From Polynucleobacter sp. MG-Unter2-18 (GTDB lineage: Bacteria > Pseudomonadota > Gammaproteobacteria > Burkholderiales > Burkholderiaceae): a stretch of 64,000 nt of DNA. The notes below the pieces were generated by a model that did not search any database, was not told the DNA's origin, and was given only the letters and a program-made list of their open reading frames with translations. This document shows, piece after piece, positions 1-8,395 of the stretch; within the stretch, counting starts at the first letter, position 1; each line of letters starts with the position of its first letter. Made by a program: the position numbers and the translations under genes. The stretch spans positions 1,945,229 through 2,009,228 of the forward strand of contig NZ_CP061302.1 of the NCBI RefSeq assembly GCF_018687675.1, read 5' to 3'.

Positions 1-2
1 GG

Positions 3-437
3 CACCGAGACCCTTATGCAGGCTCTTTACGCTATCACATCGGCCTTGTGACCCCAAATGATCCCAAGTGCTTTATTAATGTGGATGGAGAGCGGTATTA
101 CTGGAAAGATGGTGAGCCAGTGATGTTTGATGAAACCTACATCCACTATGCAGCCAACGAAACAGATCACCAACGAATTGTCTTATTTTGCGATGTAGAG
201 CGGCCGGTTCACACTAAAGTGGTGCAACTGCTAAATCACTGGTTTGGGCGTTACGTCATGAGCGCAGCCTCTTCCCAGAACGTTGAAGGAGAGAAAGTGG
301 GATTTGTAAACGTTCTCTTTAAGTATTTTTACCACCTCCGGGCCCAGGCCAAAAAGCTCAAAGCAAAACATCGCAGCGTGTATTACATCGGAAAATGGGT
401 TTTGATTTTAGGGATTTTGTACGCACTATTTTGGTAA
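3..437 (+). CDS. Aspartyl/asparaginyl beta-hydroxylase (LpxO-like), 5' end outside window
   Basis: The frame is open from the first bases of the window, so this is the C-terminal part of a longer protein. It begins inside the catalytic domain with HRDPYAGSLRYHIGL, followed by CFINVDGERYYWKDGE and DETYIHYAANETDHQRIVL. These are typical of the Fe(II)/2-oxoglutarate aspartyl beta-hydroxylase family. LpxO members of this family hydroxylate a lipid A acyl chain at the inner membrane. A hydrophobic C-terminus (WVLILGILYALFW) fits membrane attachment. The GTG at 48 is only an internal Val codon. A lipid A acyltransferase 1 kb downstream supports an envelope role, but the exact substrate is inferred. 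Confidence 0.8.
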   Translation, partial: HRDPYAGSLRYHIGLVTPNDPKCFINVDGERYYWKDGEPVMFDETYIHYAANETDHQRIVLFCDVERPVHTKVVQLLNHWFGRYVMSAASSQNVEGEKVGFVNVLFKYFYHLRAQAKKLKAKHRSVYYIGKWVLILGILYALFW

Positions 438-440
438 GTC

Positions 441-737
441 CTAAGGGCTTAATGCTTGAGTAATCTGCTCTGGGGTGATTGAGCCCCAGATTTCCACTCG
501 CTTTATGCGGCTGCTTTGTCCCGATAAAAGTTGAATTTGTTTTTGTGGCACCCTCAATTGCTTAGAAAGCCAAGACAGCAGCATTTCATTTGCTTTATTT
601 TCCAGAGCAGGAGCCTGCAGAGATATCTTGAGACAGCCGTCATGCAGACCAACCACCTTAGTCAGCTTGGCGCCAGGCTGGCAATGTAGATGAAGAACAA
701 TGCCGGTAGGGGTTTGCTTTAACCAAATAGGCATCAA
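441..737 (-). CDS. DUF167 (YggU) family protein
   Basis: A 98-residue protein with the DUF167/YggU pattern: CQPGAKLTKVVGLHDGCLKISL, then ALENKANEMLLSWL and a SRIKRVEIWG strand near the C-terminus. Family members are small alpha/beta proteins found across bacteria with no settled function. The gene runs convergently into the hydroxylase fragment (3 bases apart). It starts 22 bases from the divergent carbonic anhydrase, so the two promoters must be packed into a very short region or lie inside the genes. Either of two adjacent ATG codons could be the start. Confidence 0.75.
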   Translation of the reverse strand: MMPIWLKQTPTGIVLHLHCQPGAKLTKVVGLHDGCLKISLQAPALENKANEMLLSWLSKQLRVPQKQIQLLSGQSSRIKRVEIWGSITPEQITQALSP

Positions 738-759
738 TAAAGTACTTTAAACTTAAACC

Positions 760-1425
760 ATGATTATGAAGAACTCCAACGCCTTAGACCAGCTATTTGC
801 CAATAATCGCGAATGGGCAGAAGCCATGGTCGCCAAAGATGCTAATTTTTTTAAGCGCCTAGTTTCACAGCAGGCGCCCGAATATTTATGGATTGGCTGC
901 TCAGACAGTCGCGTACCCGCAAATGACATTGTGAATCTTCTGCCCGGCGAACTTTTTGTACATCGCAATGTTGCCAACGTGGTGGTTCATACTGACCTGA
1001 ACTGCTTATCCGTGATTCAGTTTGCCATCGACCTATTGAAGGTCAAGCATATTCTAGTAGTAGGGCATTACGGTTGCTCAGGCGTACATGCCGCCCTAAC
1101 CGATAAACGGGTTGGCCTTGCTGACAATTGGCTGCGTCATGTGAAGGATGTACATCAAAAACATGAGCGCTATCTCGGTGAAATGATTCCATCTCCAAAA
1201 CGTCAAGATCGCTTATGCGAGCTCAATGTTATTGAGCAAGTAGTCAATGTTTGTGAAACTACTATTGTTCAGGATGCATGGGCTAGAGGACAAGAGCTCA
1301 CAGTACATGGATGGACTTACCGTCTGGAGACCGGCCTAGTCAATGATTTAGGCATGTCCATTAGCTCTACCGAAGAAATGAATCTTCGCTACGCTAAATC
1401 TTTATCTCGCTATGACACTGAATAA
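760..1425 (+). CDS. can: Beta-class carbonic anhydrase
   Basis: Catalyses reversible hydration of CO2 to bicarbonate in the cytoplasm. The zinc ligands of the beta class are visible: Cys47 in WIGCSDSR, with the Asp49/Arg51 dyad, and His103 and Cys106 in VGHYGC. The length of 221 residues is normal for the family. A start at 760 or 766 (Met3) is possible. The acyltransferase starts nine bases after the stop, so the two are probably cotranscribed although functionally unrelated. Identity is very secure; physiological regulation cannot be read from the sequence. Confidence 0.95.
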   Translation: MIMKNSNALDQLFANNREWAEAMVAKDANFFKRLVSQQAPEYLWIGCSDSRVPANDIVNLLPGELFVHRNVANVVVHTDLNCLSVIQFAIDLLKVKHILVVGHYGCSGVHAALTDKRVGLADNWLRHVKDVHQKHERYLGEMIPSPKRQDRLCELNVIEQVVNVCETTIVQDAWARGQELTVHGWTYRLETGLVNDLGMSISSTEEMNLRYAKSLSRYDTE

Positions 1426-1433
1426 ATTGAGTT

Positions 1434-2321
1434 TTGTTTAAAAACTTTTCAAACTATTCTGGGGTAGCACTTCTAAGATTTCTGGTTTCGCTTCCCTATA
1501 AGACTTTGGTCTCTATTGGCTATGGCTTAGGCTATCTGGCAGCTAACATTCCCAATGATCGTAATCGCGTAGTTCAAAAAAACTTGGAACTCTGTTTCCC
1601 CGAGCTAAGCGCAACAGAAGTTGACCAACTTAGAAGGCAACATTGGCGACTACTGGGTCGTAGCTTGGTTGAAAAAAGCATTATTTGGCTGGGCAGCAAA
1701 AAACAGCTTGCCGACATGATTGAGGTTCGCTCGGAGGTTGATCTAAATGATAGGCAGCCTCGTATTTTAGTAAATATGCATTTTATTGGTATTGAAGGCA
1801 GCATTATTTTGAGTGCACTTGCCAAGGAAAAGGGTTGGCCACGCACCTCTGGCTTTTTTCAAAGAATGAAAAGCCCTTTCTTCAACAAAAAAATTGTTGA
1901 ATGGCGCAATCGTTTCGGTGGAAATTCAATTGATCGCCAAGGAAACTCGCTTGAGCTCATTCGAGAAATCCGCAAAGGAAGCTTCATCATTATTGCTCCC
2001 GATATTGATTTAGGACTTAAAGACTCCGCCTTCGTACCCTTCTTTAATATTCAAACCAATACGATCACAGCTGTATCGCGTCTAGCCAAAATCACAGGGG
2101 CACAAGTCTGCATGATGGTTACTACTCTGAAAAAAGATGAGGCTGGCTATATTTGCACTATTAGCAAACCCCTTGAAAATTTCCCAACCGAAAATCCTGA
2201 AGCTGATACAGCCCGGCTCAACACCATTTTTGAAAAAGAAATTAGGCTCAGACCAGCCGAATACTATTGGGTTCATAAGCGCTTCAAAAACAGGCCGCAT
2301 AATGAAGCGAGCCCCTATTAG
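1434..2321 (+). CDS. Lipid A lysophospholipid acyltransferase (LpxL/HtrB family)
   Basis: Resembles the late acyltransferases that add a secondary acyl chain to Kdo2-lipid A at the inner membrane. The family HX4(D/E) catalytic motif is seen as HFIGIE near residue 117. Near the C-terminus is the characteristic EYYWVHKRFKNRP. The first in-frame start candidate after an in-frame TGA at 1428 is the TTG at 1434, only nine bases after the carbonic anhydrase stop, so translational coupling is likely. The 295-residue length fits the family. Which acyl chain and position it uses cannot be decided here. Confidence 0.88.
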   Translation: MFKNFSNYSGVALLRFLVSLPYKTLVSIGYGLGYLAANIPNDRNRVVQKNLELCFPELSATEVDQLRRQHWRLLGRSLVEKSIIWLGSKKQLADMIEVRSEVDLNDRQPRILVNMHFIGIEGSIILSALAKEKGWPRTSGFFQRMKSPFFNKKIVEWRNRFGGNSIDRQGNSLELIREIRKGSFIIIAPDIDLGLKDSAFVPFFNIQTNTITAVSRLAKITGAQVCMMVTTLKKDEAGYICTISKPLENFPTENPEADTARLNTIFEKEIRLRPAEYYWVHKRFKNRPHNEASPY

Positions 2322-2359
2322 CGCTTCTGCTAGAACTACTTTTGTCCTATCATTACCAA

Positions 2360-3112
2360 ATGACTGAACGCATTGGCTTATTCGCTGATCTACATAGCAA
2401 TTTAGAGGCTTTTGAGGCCTGCATGGAGCGAGCTGAAGAACTAGGTGTTACTCGCATGGTTTTCTTGGGTGATATTGTTGGTTATAACGCCGACCCCGGT
2501 ATTGTGATTGATCGTATTGGTGAAATGGTCGCCAATAAAAAAGCAATTGCTGTTTTGGGAAATCATGATCAGGCAATCTTTGAAGACCGCAGCAGGCAAA
2601 TGAATGCAAGCGCAAATGCAGCAATAGAATGGACTAAGGCTCAGCTCAGCTCTCAGCAAATTCGATTTCTAAAAGAATTACCGCTAATAGTTCAAGAGGA
2701 AGCGATGTGTTTTGTTCACGCATCAGCCCACAATCCTGCTGACTGGAATTACATTACCGACAGCATGAGTGCCTGGCGTTGTCTACAAAGCTCAGGAAAG
2801 ACATATACCTTTGTCGGCCATGCTCATGAGCAAGCACTTTTCTATCAAAGCGCTGTTGGTAAGTTGATTCGTTTTACGCCACATCCTGGAGATGGCATTC
2901 CAGTAATGCATCATCGTCAGTGGGTTAGCGTGGTTGGATCACTTGGTCAGCCACGAGATGGAAATCCAGAAGCCTGCTTTGCTGTGTTTGAACCAGCATT
3001 AGAAGTGCTTACCTTTCATCGGACTCCATACGATCAATTTACGGCAGCTGAAAAAGTGCGTCGTGCAGGGTTGCCAGAAGACCTAGCCAATCGCCTCATC
3101 ACCGGTAAATAA
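2360..3112 (+). CDS. Calcineurin-like metallophosphoesterase
   Basis: Binuclear-metal phosphoesterase signature in order: FADLHSN near the N-terminus, GDIVGYNADP, GNHD, and a C-terminal VGHAH. It belongs to the compact YfcE/ApaH-like group acting on phosphodiesters or phosphoproteins; the substrate is unknown. The frame extends back to a TTG at 2342, but the ATG at 2360 places the first beta strand (ERIGLFADLHSN) right at the N-terminus as in homologues, so I prefer it. It is followed after 7 bases by a Ser/Thr kinase. This suggests, without proof, that the pair are antagonistic enzymes. Confidence 0.8.
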   Translation: MTERIGLFADLHSNLEAFEACMERAEELGVTRMVFLGDIVGYNADPGIVIDRIGEMVANKKAIAVLGNHDQAIFEDRSRQMNASANAAIEWTKAQLSSQQIRFLKELPLIVQEEAMCFVHASAHNPADWNYITDSMSAWRCLQSSGKTYTFVGHAHEQALFYQSAVGKLIRFTPHPGDGIPVMHHRQWVSVVGSLGQPRDGNPEACFAVFEPALEVLTFHRTPYDQFTAAEKVRRAGLPEDLANRLITGK

Positions 3113-3119
3113 TTTAACC

Positions 3120-4538
3120 ATGTCGATTAATACTGACATTAAAGCAGTTGATGAGATTTTCCAAGAAGGCAAAGTAGTTGATGGATTTCGATTGGGAGCA
3201 GAGGTACATCGCGGCGGTATGGCCAGCCTTTATTCCGCCAGCAAAGAAGGAATCGATGTCCCCATTCTCTTGAAGATTCCTCGGGTAGGTCGTGATCAAC
3301 CTGTTGAAAGCCTCATTGGCTTTGAGACTGAGCTCACTATCCTGCGCTCACTGAAGAGCCCTTACGTCCCCAAGTATCTCGGCTCCGGGAACATGGCAAC
3401 ACGACCTTATATTGCAATGGAGCGCGTGACAGGAAGACCGCTTGAGGACTTTATTAAAGAAGGTAAAGTTTTTACCATCGATGAGGTGGTGAAGATTGGC
3501 GCTGATTTAGCGCAAGCGGTGCAATCGCTACATGCACAAGATGCTATTCATTTAGATATCAAGCCCGATAATATTCTGATTGATGATCATGGCAAGATCA
3601 CATTAATTGACTTTGGCTTATCGCATCATGCGCGCTTTCCAGACTTGCTCGCAGAAGAGATGCGCAAGGGGGTTGGCTCGGCACCCTACATTGCTCCGGA
3701 GCAAGTGATCGGCATTCGCTCAGACTACCGTAGCGATATTTTTTCTATCGGCGTCATCTTGTATGAGTTACTCACGGGTGAACTTCCCTTTGGTAACCCT
3801 CAGTCGCTGAGCGGCTTACGGAACAGAATGTGGGCGCAAGCATTTCCTCCGCGTGCCATTCGAAAAGAAATCCCCCGCTGGCTACAAGAAGTTGTTTTGC
3901 GCTGTCTAGAGCCTCGTGCAGCAGATCGCTATCAGAGCGCTACTCGTTTACGTCAAGTCTTACGCGATCATGAGAGCGTCACCCTAACTGAGCGCGCTGA
4001 TCGAGTGGATCCCCTGAGCTTTTGGGAGAACCTCAAGCGCATGTTCCGCGCGGCGGGTTACGAGCCATCACTTAGTCCTCGCCCCAGCATTGGCAATGAT
4101 GATGCGCCTCTAATGATTGCGGCGATTGATACACGCCAATCTGATGAGGACTTGCGTGTACGCATGCAAACAACTGCAAAGAACTTACTTCAGGCCTACC
4201 CCGAAAGTAGACTTGTTTGTATTAGTACGATTGCGAGCACTCCAACTTTTGAGGGTAATCAAGAAAGTGAGACTGCGAGCGGTATTGTGCGAGGACACCT
4301 TGTACAGCTGATGGAATGGGCAAAGCCTTTGAAATTACCGCCAGAGCGAATTTCGTATCACGTCCTAGAAGCGCTTGATCCAGCAAGTCGGATCGTAGAG
4401 TTTGCCAAAGACAACGATGCCTCGCTAATCCTGATTGGAGCATCCCATAAGCCAGCAAACAAAATAACGCCTTGGCGAACCTCGATGACAAAGATTGTTG
4501 AAGAGGCCCCTTGCAGCGTTCATATTGTCAGAACCTAG
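3120..4538 (+). CDS. Serine/threonine protein kinase fused to a universal stress protein domain
   Basis: Residues ~20-280 form a eukaryotic-type kinase: glycine-rich loop around 26-39, probable ATP-anchoring Lys53 in LLKIPR, catalytic loop HLDIKPDN at 145-152 and DFG at 165-167. The HRD arginine is Leu here, so the kinase is non-RD. After a linker, residues ~330-472 look like a UspA domain, with ILIGASHK resembling the nucleotide-binding G-x2-G-x9 region. There is no membrane segment, so it is a soluble cytoplasmic kinase. The gene sits 7 bases after a phosphoesterase. Activity and targets are unknown. Confidence 0.85.
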   Translation: MSINTDIKAVDEIFQEGKVVDGFRLGAEVHRGGMASLYSASKEGIDVPILLKIPRVGRDQPVESLIGFETELTILRSLKSPYVPKYLGSGNMATRPYIAMERVTGRPLEDFIKEGKVFTIDEVVKIGADLAQAVQSLHAQDAIHLDIKPDNILIDDHGKITLIDFGLSHHARFPDLLAEEMRKGVGSAPYIAPEQVIGIRSDYRSDIFSIGVILYELLTGELPFGNPQSLSGLRNRMWAQAFPPRAIRKEIPRWLQEVVLRCLEPRAADRYQSATRLRQVLRDHESVTLTERADRVDPLSFWENLKRMFRAAGYEPSLSPRPSIGNDDAPLMIAAIDTRQSDEDLRVRMQTTAKNLLQAYPESRLVCISTIASTPTFEGNQESETASGIVRGHLVQLMEWAKPLKLPPERISYHVLEALDPASRIVEFAKDNDASLILIGASHKPANKITPWRTSMTKIVEEAPCSVHIVRT

Positions 4539-4571
4539 TCTTTACTGGGGCAATTGCCCGATAATATAATC

Positions 4572-5309
4572 ATGGAAGAAAAAATACGTGTATCTAAGCT
4601 ACTATCTGAACTAGGTCTTTGCTCACGACGTGAGGCAGACTCCTATATTGAGCAAGGCTTGGTTACTGTTGATGGTGAAGTGGTCAATGAGTTAGGCTCT
4701 CGAGCTTTTCGCCATCAGAAGATTGAGCTCCAGTCTGGCGCCAAAGCACAACAGGCATCGCGTATTACAGTTATTTTGAATAAGCCAGTCGGCTTCATCT
4801 CTCACTACGATGACGAGCAAGAGTATCAACCCGCAGCCTCGCTCATCACTCCCGAGAATTACTTTGCAAGCCCCTTAGACAAGGGTCGTAATCCACGCTT
4901 TAATACCCGCGGCTTAGCGCCTGCCGGTCGCCTTGATATTGACTCCACTGGCATGCTGGTCTTAACTCAAGATGGTCGCGTCGCAAAACTCCTCATTGGC
5001 GAAAATAGCCCCATCGAAAAAGAGTACTTAGTCCGAGTTGAAGGCGCACTCTCTTTTGAAGATTTAGATCGCCTAAAACATGGCCTGGAATTGGATGGTG
5101 TCGTTTTGAAGCCAGCTCAAGTCAGCTGGCAGAACGAAGATCAACTACGCTTTGTTCTACGCGAGGGCCGCAAGCGTCAAATTCGTCGTATGTGTGAATT
5201 GGTTGGCCTCAGGGTTTTAGGTCTCAAGCGCGTGCGTATGGGTCGAATTTCTCTGGGCGCCCTACCCCCTGGGAAATGGCGCTTTGTAAGGCCCGAAGAG
5301 CAATTCTAA
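4572..5309 (+). CDS. RsuA/RluB-family rRNA pseudouridine synthase
   Basis: An N-terminal S4 RNA-binding domain (RVSKLLSELGLCSRREADSYI) is followed by a pseudouridine synthase domain whose catalytic Asp lies in GRLDIDSTGMLVL. Near the C-terminus is the family motif EGRKRQIRRMCE. It isomerises a uridine in ribosomal RNA; RluB, RluF and RsuA cannot be separated by eye. The frame extends upstream to a TTG at 4554, but the ATG at 4572 puts the S4 domain at the usual distance from the N-terminus. Confidence 0.85.
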   Translation: MEEKIRVSKLLSELGLCSRREADSYIEQGLVTVDGEVVNELGSRAFRHQKIELQSGAKAQQASRITVILNKPVGFISHYDDEQEYQPAASLITPENYFASPLDKGRNPRFNTRGLAPAGRLDIDSTGMLVLTQDGRVAKLLIGENSPIEKEYLVRVEGALSFEDLDRLKHGLELDGVVLKPAQVSWQNEDQLRFVLREGRKRQIRRMCELVGLRVLGLKRVRMGRISLGALPPGKWRFVRPEEQF

Positions 5310-5342
5310 GAAGCTCTGCCCGTCTATAATTCTGTCAATTAG

Positions 5343-6989
5343 ATTAAGCGCAGAATTACCATCGATACCATCACCTCCAGCACTCCCGGCGCAGAAGTTT
5401 TAAGGCGCCGTAGCTTTGCCATCATCTCCCACCCAGATGCTGGCAAGACCACGCTTACTGAAAAACTCTTGCTATACGCGGGGGCGATTCAGATTGCGGG
5501 TAGCGTAAAAGCCCGCAAGGCTAGCCGACATGCGACCTCAGACTGGATGGAAATTGAGAAACAGCGCGGCATTTCTGTGGCCAGCTCTGTAATGCAAATG
5601 GAATATCGTGATTGCATTATTAATCTTCTCGATACCCCGGGTCACCAAGACTTCTCTGAAGACACTTATCGCGTATTGACTGCAGTAGATTCTGCACTCA
5701 TGGTGATTGATGCCGCAAATGGTGTTGAATCACAGACCTTACGTTTGCTTGAAGTCTGTCGTGCGCGCAATACGCCCATTGTGACTTTCATCAATAAAAT
5801 GGATCGCGAAGTAAAGCCACCCATGGAACTCATGGATGAGATTGAAACTGCACTAGGTATTGAAGTAGTTCCTTTTACTTGGCCAGTAGGCATGGGTAAA
5901 TCCTTCGCCGGCGTGATTGATATTGCTAACTCTCAAATGCGCATGTTCAAGGCGGGCGAGGATCGCGTTACCGAGGATTCTCATGCAATCGTTGATATTA
6001 ATGATCCCGCCCTAAAAGAGCGCCTCGGCACTGATCTTGAAAATGCGCTTGCTGAAGTAGATTTAATTAAAAATGCGATGCCTGCCTTTGATCGAGAAGC
6101 CTTTTTAGCAGGTCGTCAGTCACCGGTATTCTTTGGTTCAGCAATTAATAATTTTGGTGTACGTGAAATTCTCAACACCCTAGTTGAACTTGCACCATCA
6201 CCGGGATCACGCAAAGCATTACAACGCGAAGTTAGTCCAGCAGAGAATAAATTCTCTGCAGTGGTGTTTAAGATTCAAGCAAACATGGATCCAGCACATC
6301 GAGATCGCGTTGCATTCTTGCGTATTTGCTCGGGGCATTTTCAGCGTGGCATGAAATTGAAGATTTGTCGTAACGGTAAAGAAGTGCGTACTAATAATGC
6401 GCTATCTTTCTTATCGCAACGACGCGATATCTTGGATGAAGCTTTCCCCGGAGATATTATTGGATTGCCAAATCATGGCCTACTTCGATTGGGCGATACG
6501 CTCACCGAGGGCGAGCAATTGCAATTTACAGGCTTACCATTTTTCGCCCCAGAAATTTTCCGTATGGTCGAGTCTGCAGATCCATTGCGCTCCAAGCAAT
6601 TACGCACGGGCCTAATGCAGCTTGGCGAAGAGGGCGCGATTCAAGTATTTCGCCCTATGACTGGTGGCACCATGTTGCTTGGGGCATTTGGACAGCTGCA
6701 GTTCGAAGTAGTAAGCCATCGCCTACAAACGGAATACGGGGCGGAAGTGCGCCTACTACCGGCACGCTATAACCTGGCTCGCTGGGTAAGCTCAGAAGAT
6801 CCTATAGCACTCAAGAAATTCATACTAGAAAATATTCACCGTATGGCAGAGGATGTAGTGGGTGCTTCCGTATTTTTAGCTAGCCATAAATCTGAACTAG
6901 ATGTTGCTCAACAGCGCTGGGAATCTATTCAGTTCCATGCCCTAAGAGAACATGCAGGTCTGATCTATCAATCAGACCTCGCTGGCTAA
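5343..6989 (+). CDS. prfC: Peptide chain release factor 3, apparently with a non-canonical start codon
   Basis: A translation GTPase that recycles RF1/RF2 from terminating ribosomes. The G1 P-loop (SHPDAGKTT), the QRGISV switch, G3 DTPGHQD and G4 NKMD are intact, and the length is normal for RF3. The first ATG, GTG or TTG in frame is Leu at 5469, which lies after the essential P-loop. The frame is open back to a TAG at 5340 with no canonical start between. The start must be ATT (5343 or 5355), ATC (5361 or 5370), or there is an error. I place it at the upstream limit; true initiation may be up to nine codons further in. A TATAAT lies at 5325-5330. Confidence 0.85.
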   Translation: MKRRITIDTITSSTPGAEVLRRRSFAIISHPDAGKTTLTEKLLLYAGAIQIAGSVKARKASRHATSDWMEIEKQRGISVASSVMQMEYRDCIINLLDTPGHQDFSEDTYRVLTAVDSALMVIDAANGVESQTLRLLEVCRARNTPIVTFINKMDREVKPPMELMDEIETALGIEVVPFTWPVGMGKSFAGVIDIANSQMRMFKAGEDRVTEDSHAIVDINDPALKERLGTDLENALAEVDLIKNAMPAFDREAFLAGRQSPVFFGSAINNFGVREILNTLVELAPSPGSRKALQREVSPAENKFSAVVFKIQANMDPAHRDRVAFLRICSGHFQRGMKLKICRNGKEVRTNNALSFLSQRRDILDEAFPGDIIGLPNHGLLRLGDTLTEGEQLQFTGLPFFAPEIFRMVESADPLRSKQLRTGLMQLGEEGAIQVFRPMTGGTMLLGAFGQLQFEVVSHRLQTEYGAEVRLLPARYNLARWVSSEDPIALKKFILENIHRMAEDVVGASVFLASHKSELDVAQQRWESIQFHALREHAGLIYQSDLAG

Positions 6990-6991
6990 AT

Positions 6992-7240
6992 CTAGCGTGG
7001 GCTCGATTGCGGCCAATTGCAATCAAATACCGCAAGTAACTGAGTATCGTTTTTTCTAAACGATGCAGTCTTGCCATATTGTGCGCAATACGCATTGGCC
7101 TTTGGTGTAAGTGAGGCAATAGATTCGCCGTCACTAATTAGAAAGGTCACATGATTCGAATCTGATGCGTCGGTATAAACCGCGGCGCAAGCACTTAAGC
7201 CAACTATGCTGAGCAATACAATATATTTGAAATGGGTCAT
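6992..7240 (-). CDS. Small putative lipoprotein
   Basis: Starting at the ATG at 7240, the protein begins MTHFKYIVLLSIVGLSACAA. This is a short signal peptide with a lipobox (LSAC), so it is probably lipidated and exported. The mature part is about 60 residues with two further Cys (YCAQYG, FDCNWP) that could form a disulfide. The frame extends to 7279, but that would put 13 extra basic residues before the signal. It ends two bases from the prfC stop, convergently. No family recognised. Confidence 0.6.
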   Translation of the reverse strand: MTHFKYIVLLSIVGLSACAAVYTDASDSNHVTFLISDGESIASLTPKANAYCAQYGKTASFRKNDTQLLAVFDCNWPQSSPR

Positions 7241-7275
7241 AAAAATTCTCTTTTTCAATAAAGACATTCGCCTAC

Positions 7276-7500
7276 TCATCGCTCCAGCATCTTGACCAAA
7301 CTGGCAGTGAGCTTGCTAGCAAATGGGCGATAGATCAAAATACAAATCATCGCCACTGGGTAAGCAACCGCCCAAACCTCCAGCCACACCCAAAAGAAAT
7401 CCTGTGCAAAACCTACCCGTACCAAAGTGGTGGCCAAAGTAATGCTTATTGACATGAGCCCACCCATAATGGCGGCAAAAATAAGATTAGGAATATTCAT
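7276..7500 (-). CDS. DUF2798-like small membrane protein
   Basis: A 74-residue protein with two predicted membrane helices (residues ~6-28 and ~40-60) and a layout matching DUF2798 proteins: short N-terminus, MGGLMSISITL, then FFWVWLEVWAVAYPVAM and a basic C-terminus. Members are small inner-membrane proteins of unknown function. It lies just upstream of, and nearly overlaps, the lipoprotein frame, so the two may share a transcript. Confidence 0.65.
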   Translation of the reverse strand: MNIPNLIFAAIMGGLMSISITLATTLVRVGFAQDFFWVWLEVWAVAYPVAMICILIYRPFASKLTASLVKMLER

Positions 7501-7629
7501 CAGGATCTAATCATAGCGCCTTGACTGCTTAGCTGTTATTCTGATTTGTGATCACTATTCTGCGCCCTACTTAGGGGAGTCTGCTGAGCAAGCTCAGAGG
7601 TTCATCATTCCAAGACTCTAGGAAAATAT

Positions 7630-7836
7630 ATGGCTGTTGGCCAAAATCAAAGAAATAGAAAAAACGACCCCATGGTGAGCAAAACTGGCAAGGCTAAATT
7701 GGGGCCACTTACTGTTACTCAACTCAATAAATTGCTCGAATCCAGCACCAAGCCTAAAGAAAAGGCAAAGATACAGAGGGCTCTTAATAAGCGCCCTCCG
7801 GTCGCGGCGCCCACTGCAACAGCAGTCGCAGTATAA
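7630..7836 (+). CDS. Small basic hypothetical protein
   Basis: A 68-residue Lys/Arg-rich protein with a low-complexity Ala/Pro/Thr C-terminus (PPVAAPTATAVAV). No family recognised. It is supported as a gene by a preceding AGGAAA-type ribosome site and by a strong intrinsic terminator 6 bases after the stop. The basic central part (TKPKEKAKIQRALNKR) could bind nucleic acid, but this is only compositional. Confidence 0.55.
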   Translation: MAVGQNQRNRKNDPMVSKTGKAKLGPLTVTQLNKLLESSTKPKEKAKIQRALNKRPPVAAPTATAVAV

Positions 7837-7841
7837 GTACT

Positions 7842-7868
7842 AAGCCCCGAAATTACCGGGGCTTTTTC
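7842..7868 (+). terminator. Intrinsic terminator
   Basis: A 7-bp stem (AGCCCCG pairing with CGGGGCT) with a 7-nt loop, followed by a T-rich run. It closes the single-gene unit at 7630-7836. Confidence 0.85.
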
Positions 7869-7888
7869 TTATGTAATATGCTGTCACT

Positions 7889-8395
7889 ATGAAAGCATTT
7901 CCCCAAATTCACTCCATTTATATTGCAGCTAGAGCAGGTGATTTGATGATGCAGCTTGCGCGAGCTGAAATTATTGCCGAAGAGGGAATTGTGGGAGATC
8001 GCTATGCACTAGGTCTAGGTGCATTCTCTAAAACTAAGCCAAAAATACGCCATGTTTCCCTCATTGCCCTCTCAGCCATAGAAAACGCTAATGACCAATT
8101 GCGCACTAAACAGCAAGCTTTATTTGGCGAGGGCGATACCAGAAGAAATCTTGTGATTCAGGGAATTTCTGAGAGTGAGCTAAATGATCTAGTTGGACAG
8201 ATTTTCTATTTAGGAGGTCTCGCATTTAAAGGCACTGAATTATGCGAGCCTTGTCAGCGACCGGCCAATTTACTGAAAAGACCAAACTTCATGAACGCTT
8301 TTGAGAATAGGGGCGGTCTCAGAGCGGAAGCGCTAGACTCTGGGACTATTAGCAATGGGGATTCGCTCACATACTCATCAGACCAAAAAAAATGA
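7889..8395 (+). CDS. MOSC domain protein
   Basis: A stand-alone MOSC domain: GIVGDRYALG near residue 32, an RRNLVIQG strand, and TELCEPCQRP with the conserved Cys proposed to handle sulfur or metal-sulfur groups. Related to the C-terminal domain of molybdenum cofactor sulfurases and to YiiM/YuaD. The physiological substrate is unknown. The stop overlaps the start of the next gene (ATGA), indicating coupling to the acetyltransferase. Confidence 0.8.
   Translation: MKAFPQIHSIYIAARAGDLMMQLARAEIIAEEGIVGDRYALGLGAFSKTKPKIRHVSLIALSAIENANDQLRTKQQALFGEGDTRRNLVIQGISESELNDLVGQIFYLGGLAFKGTELCEPCQRPANLLKRPNFMNAFENRGGLRAEALDSGTISNGDSLTYSSDQKK

Noticed and set aside
753..977. Minus frame antisense to carbonic anhydrase.
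   Set aside because: No ribosome site, atypical composition, and the opposite strand encodes a complete enzyme.
4541..4570. TTTACT-18-TATAAT upstream of the pseudouridine synthase looked like a strong promoter.
   Set aside because: Transcription would start near 4577, after ATG 4572, so it cannot express this start. The next in-frame ATG is far inside the protein.
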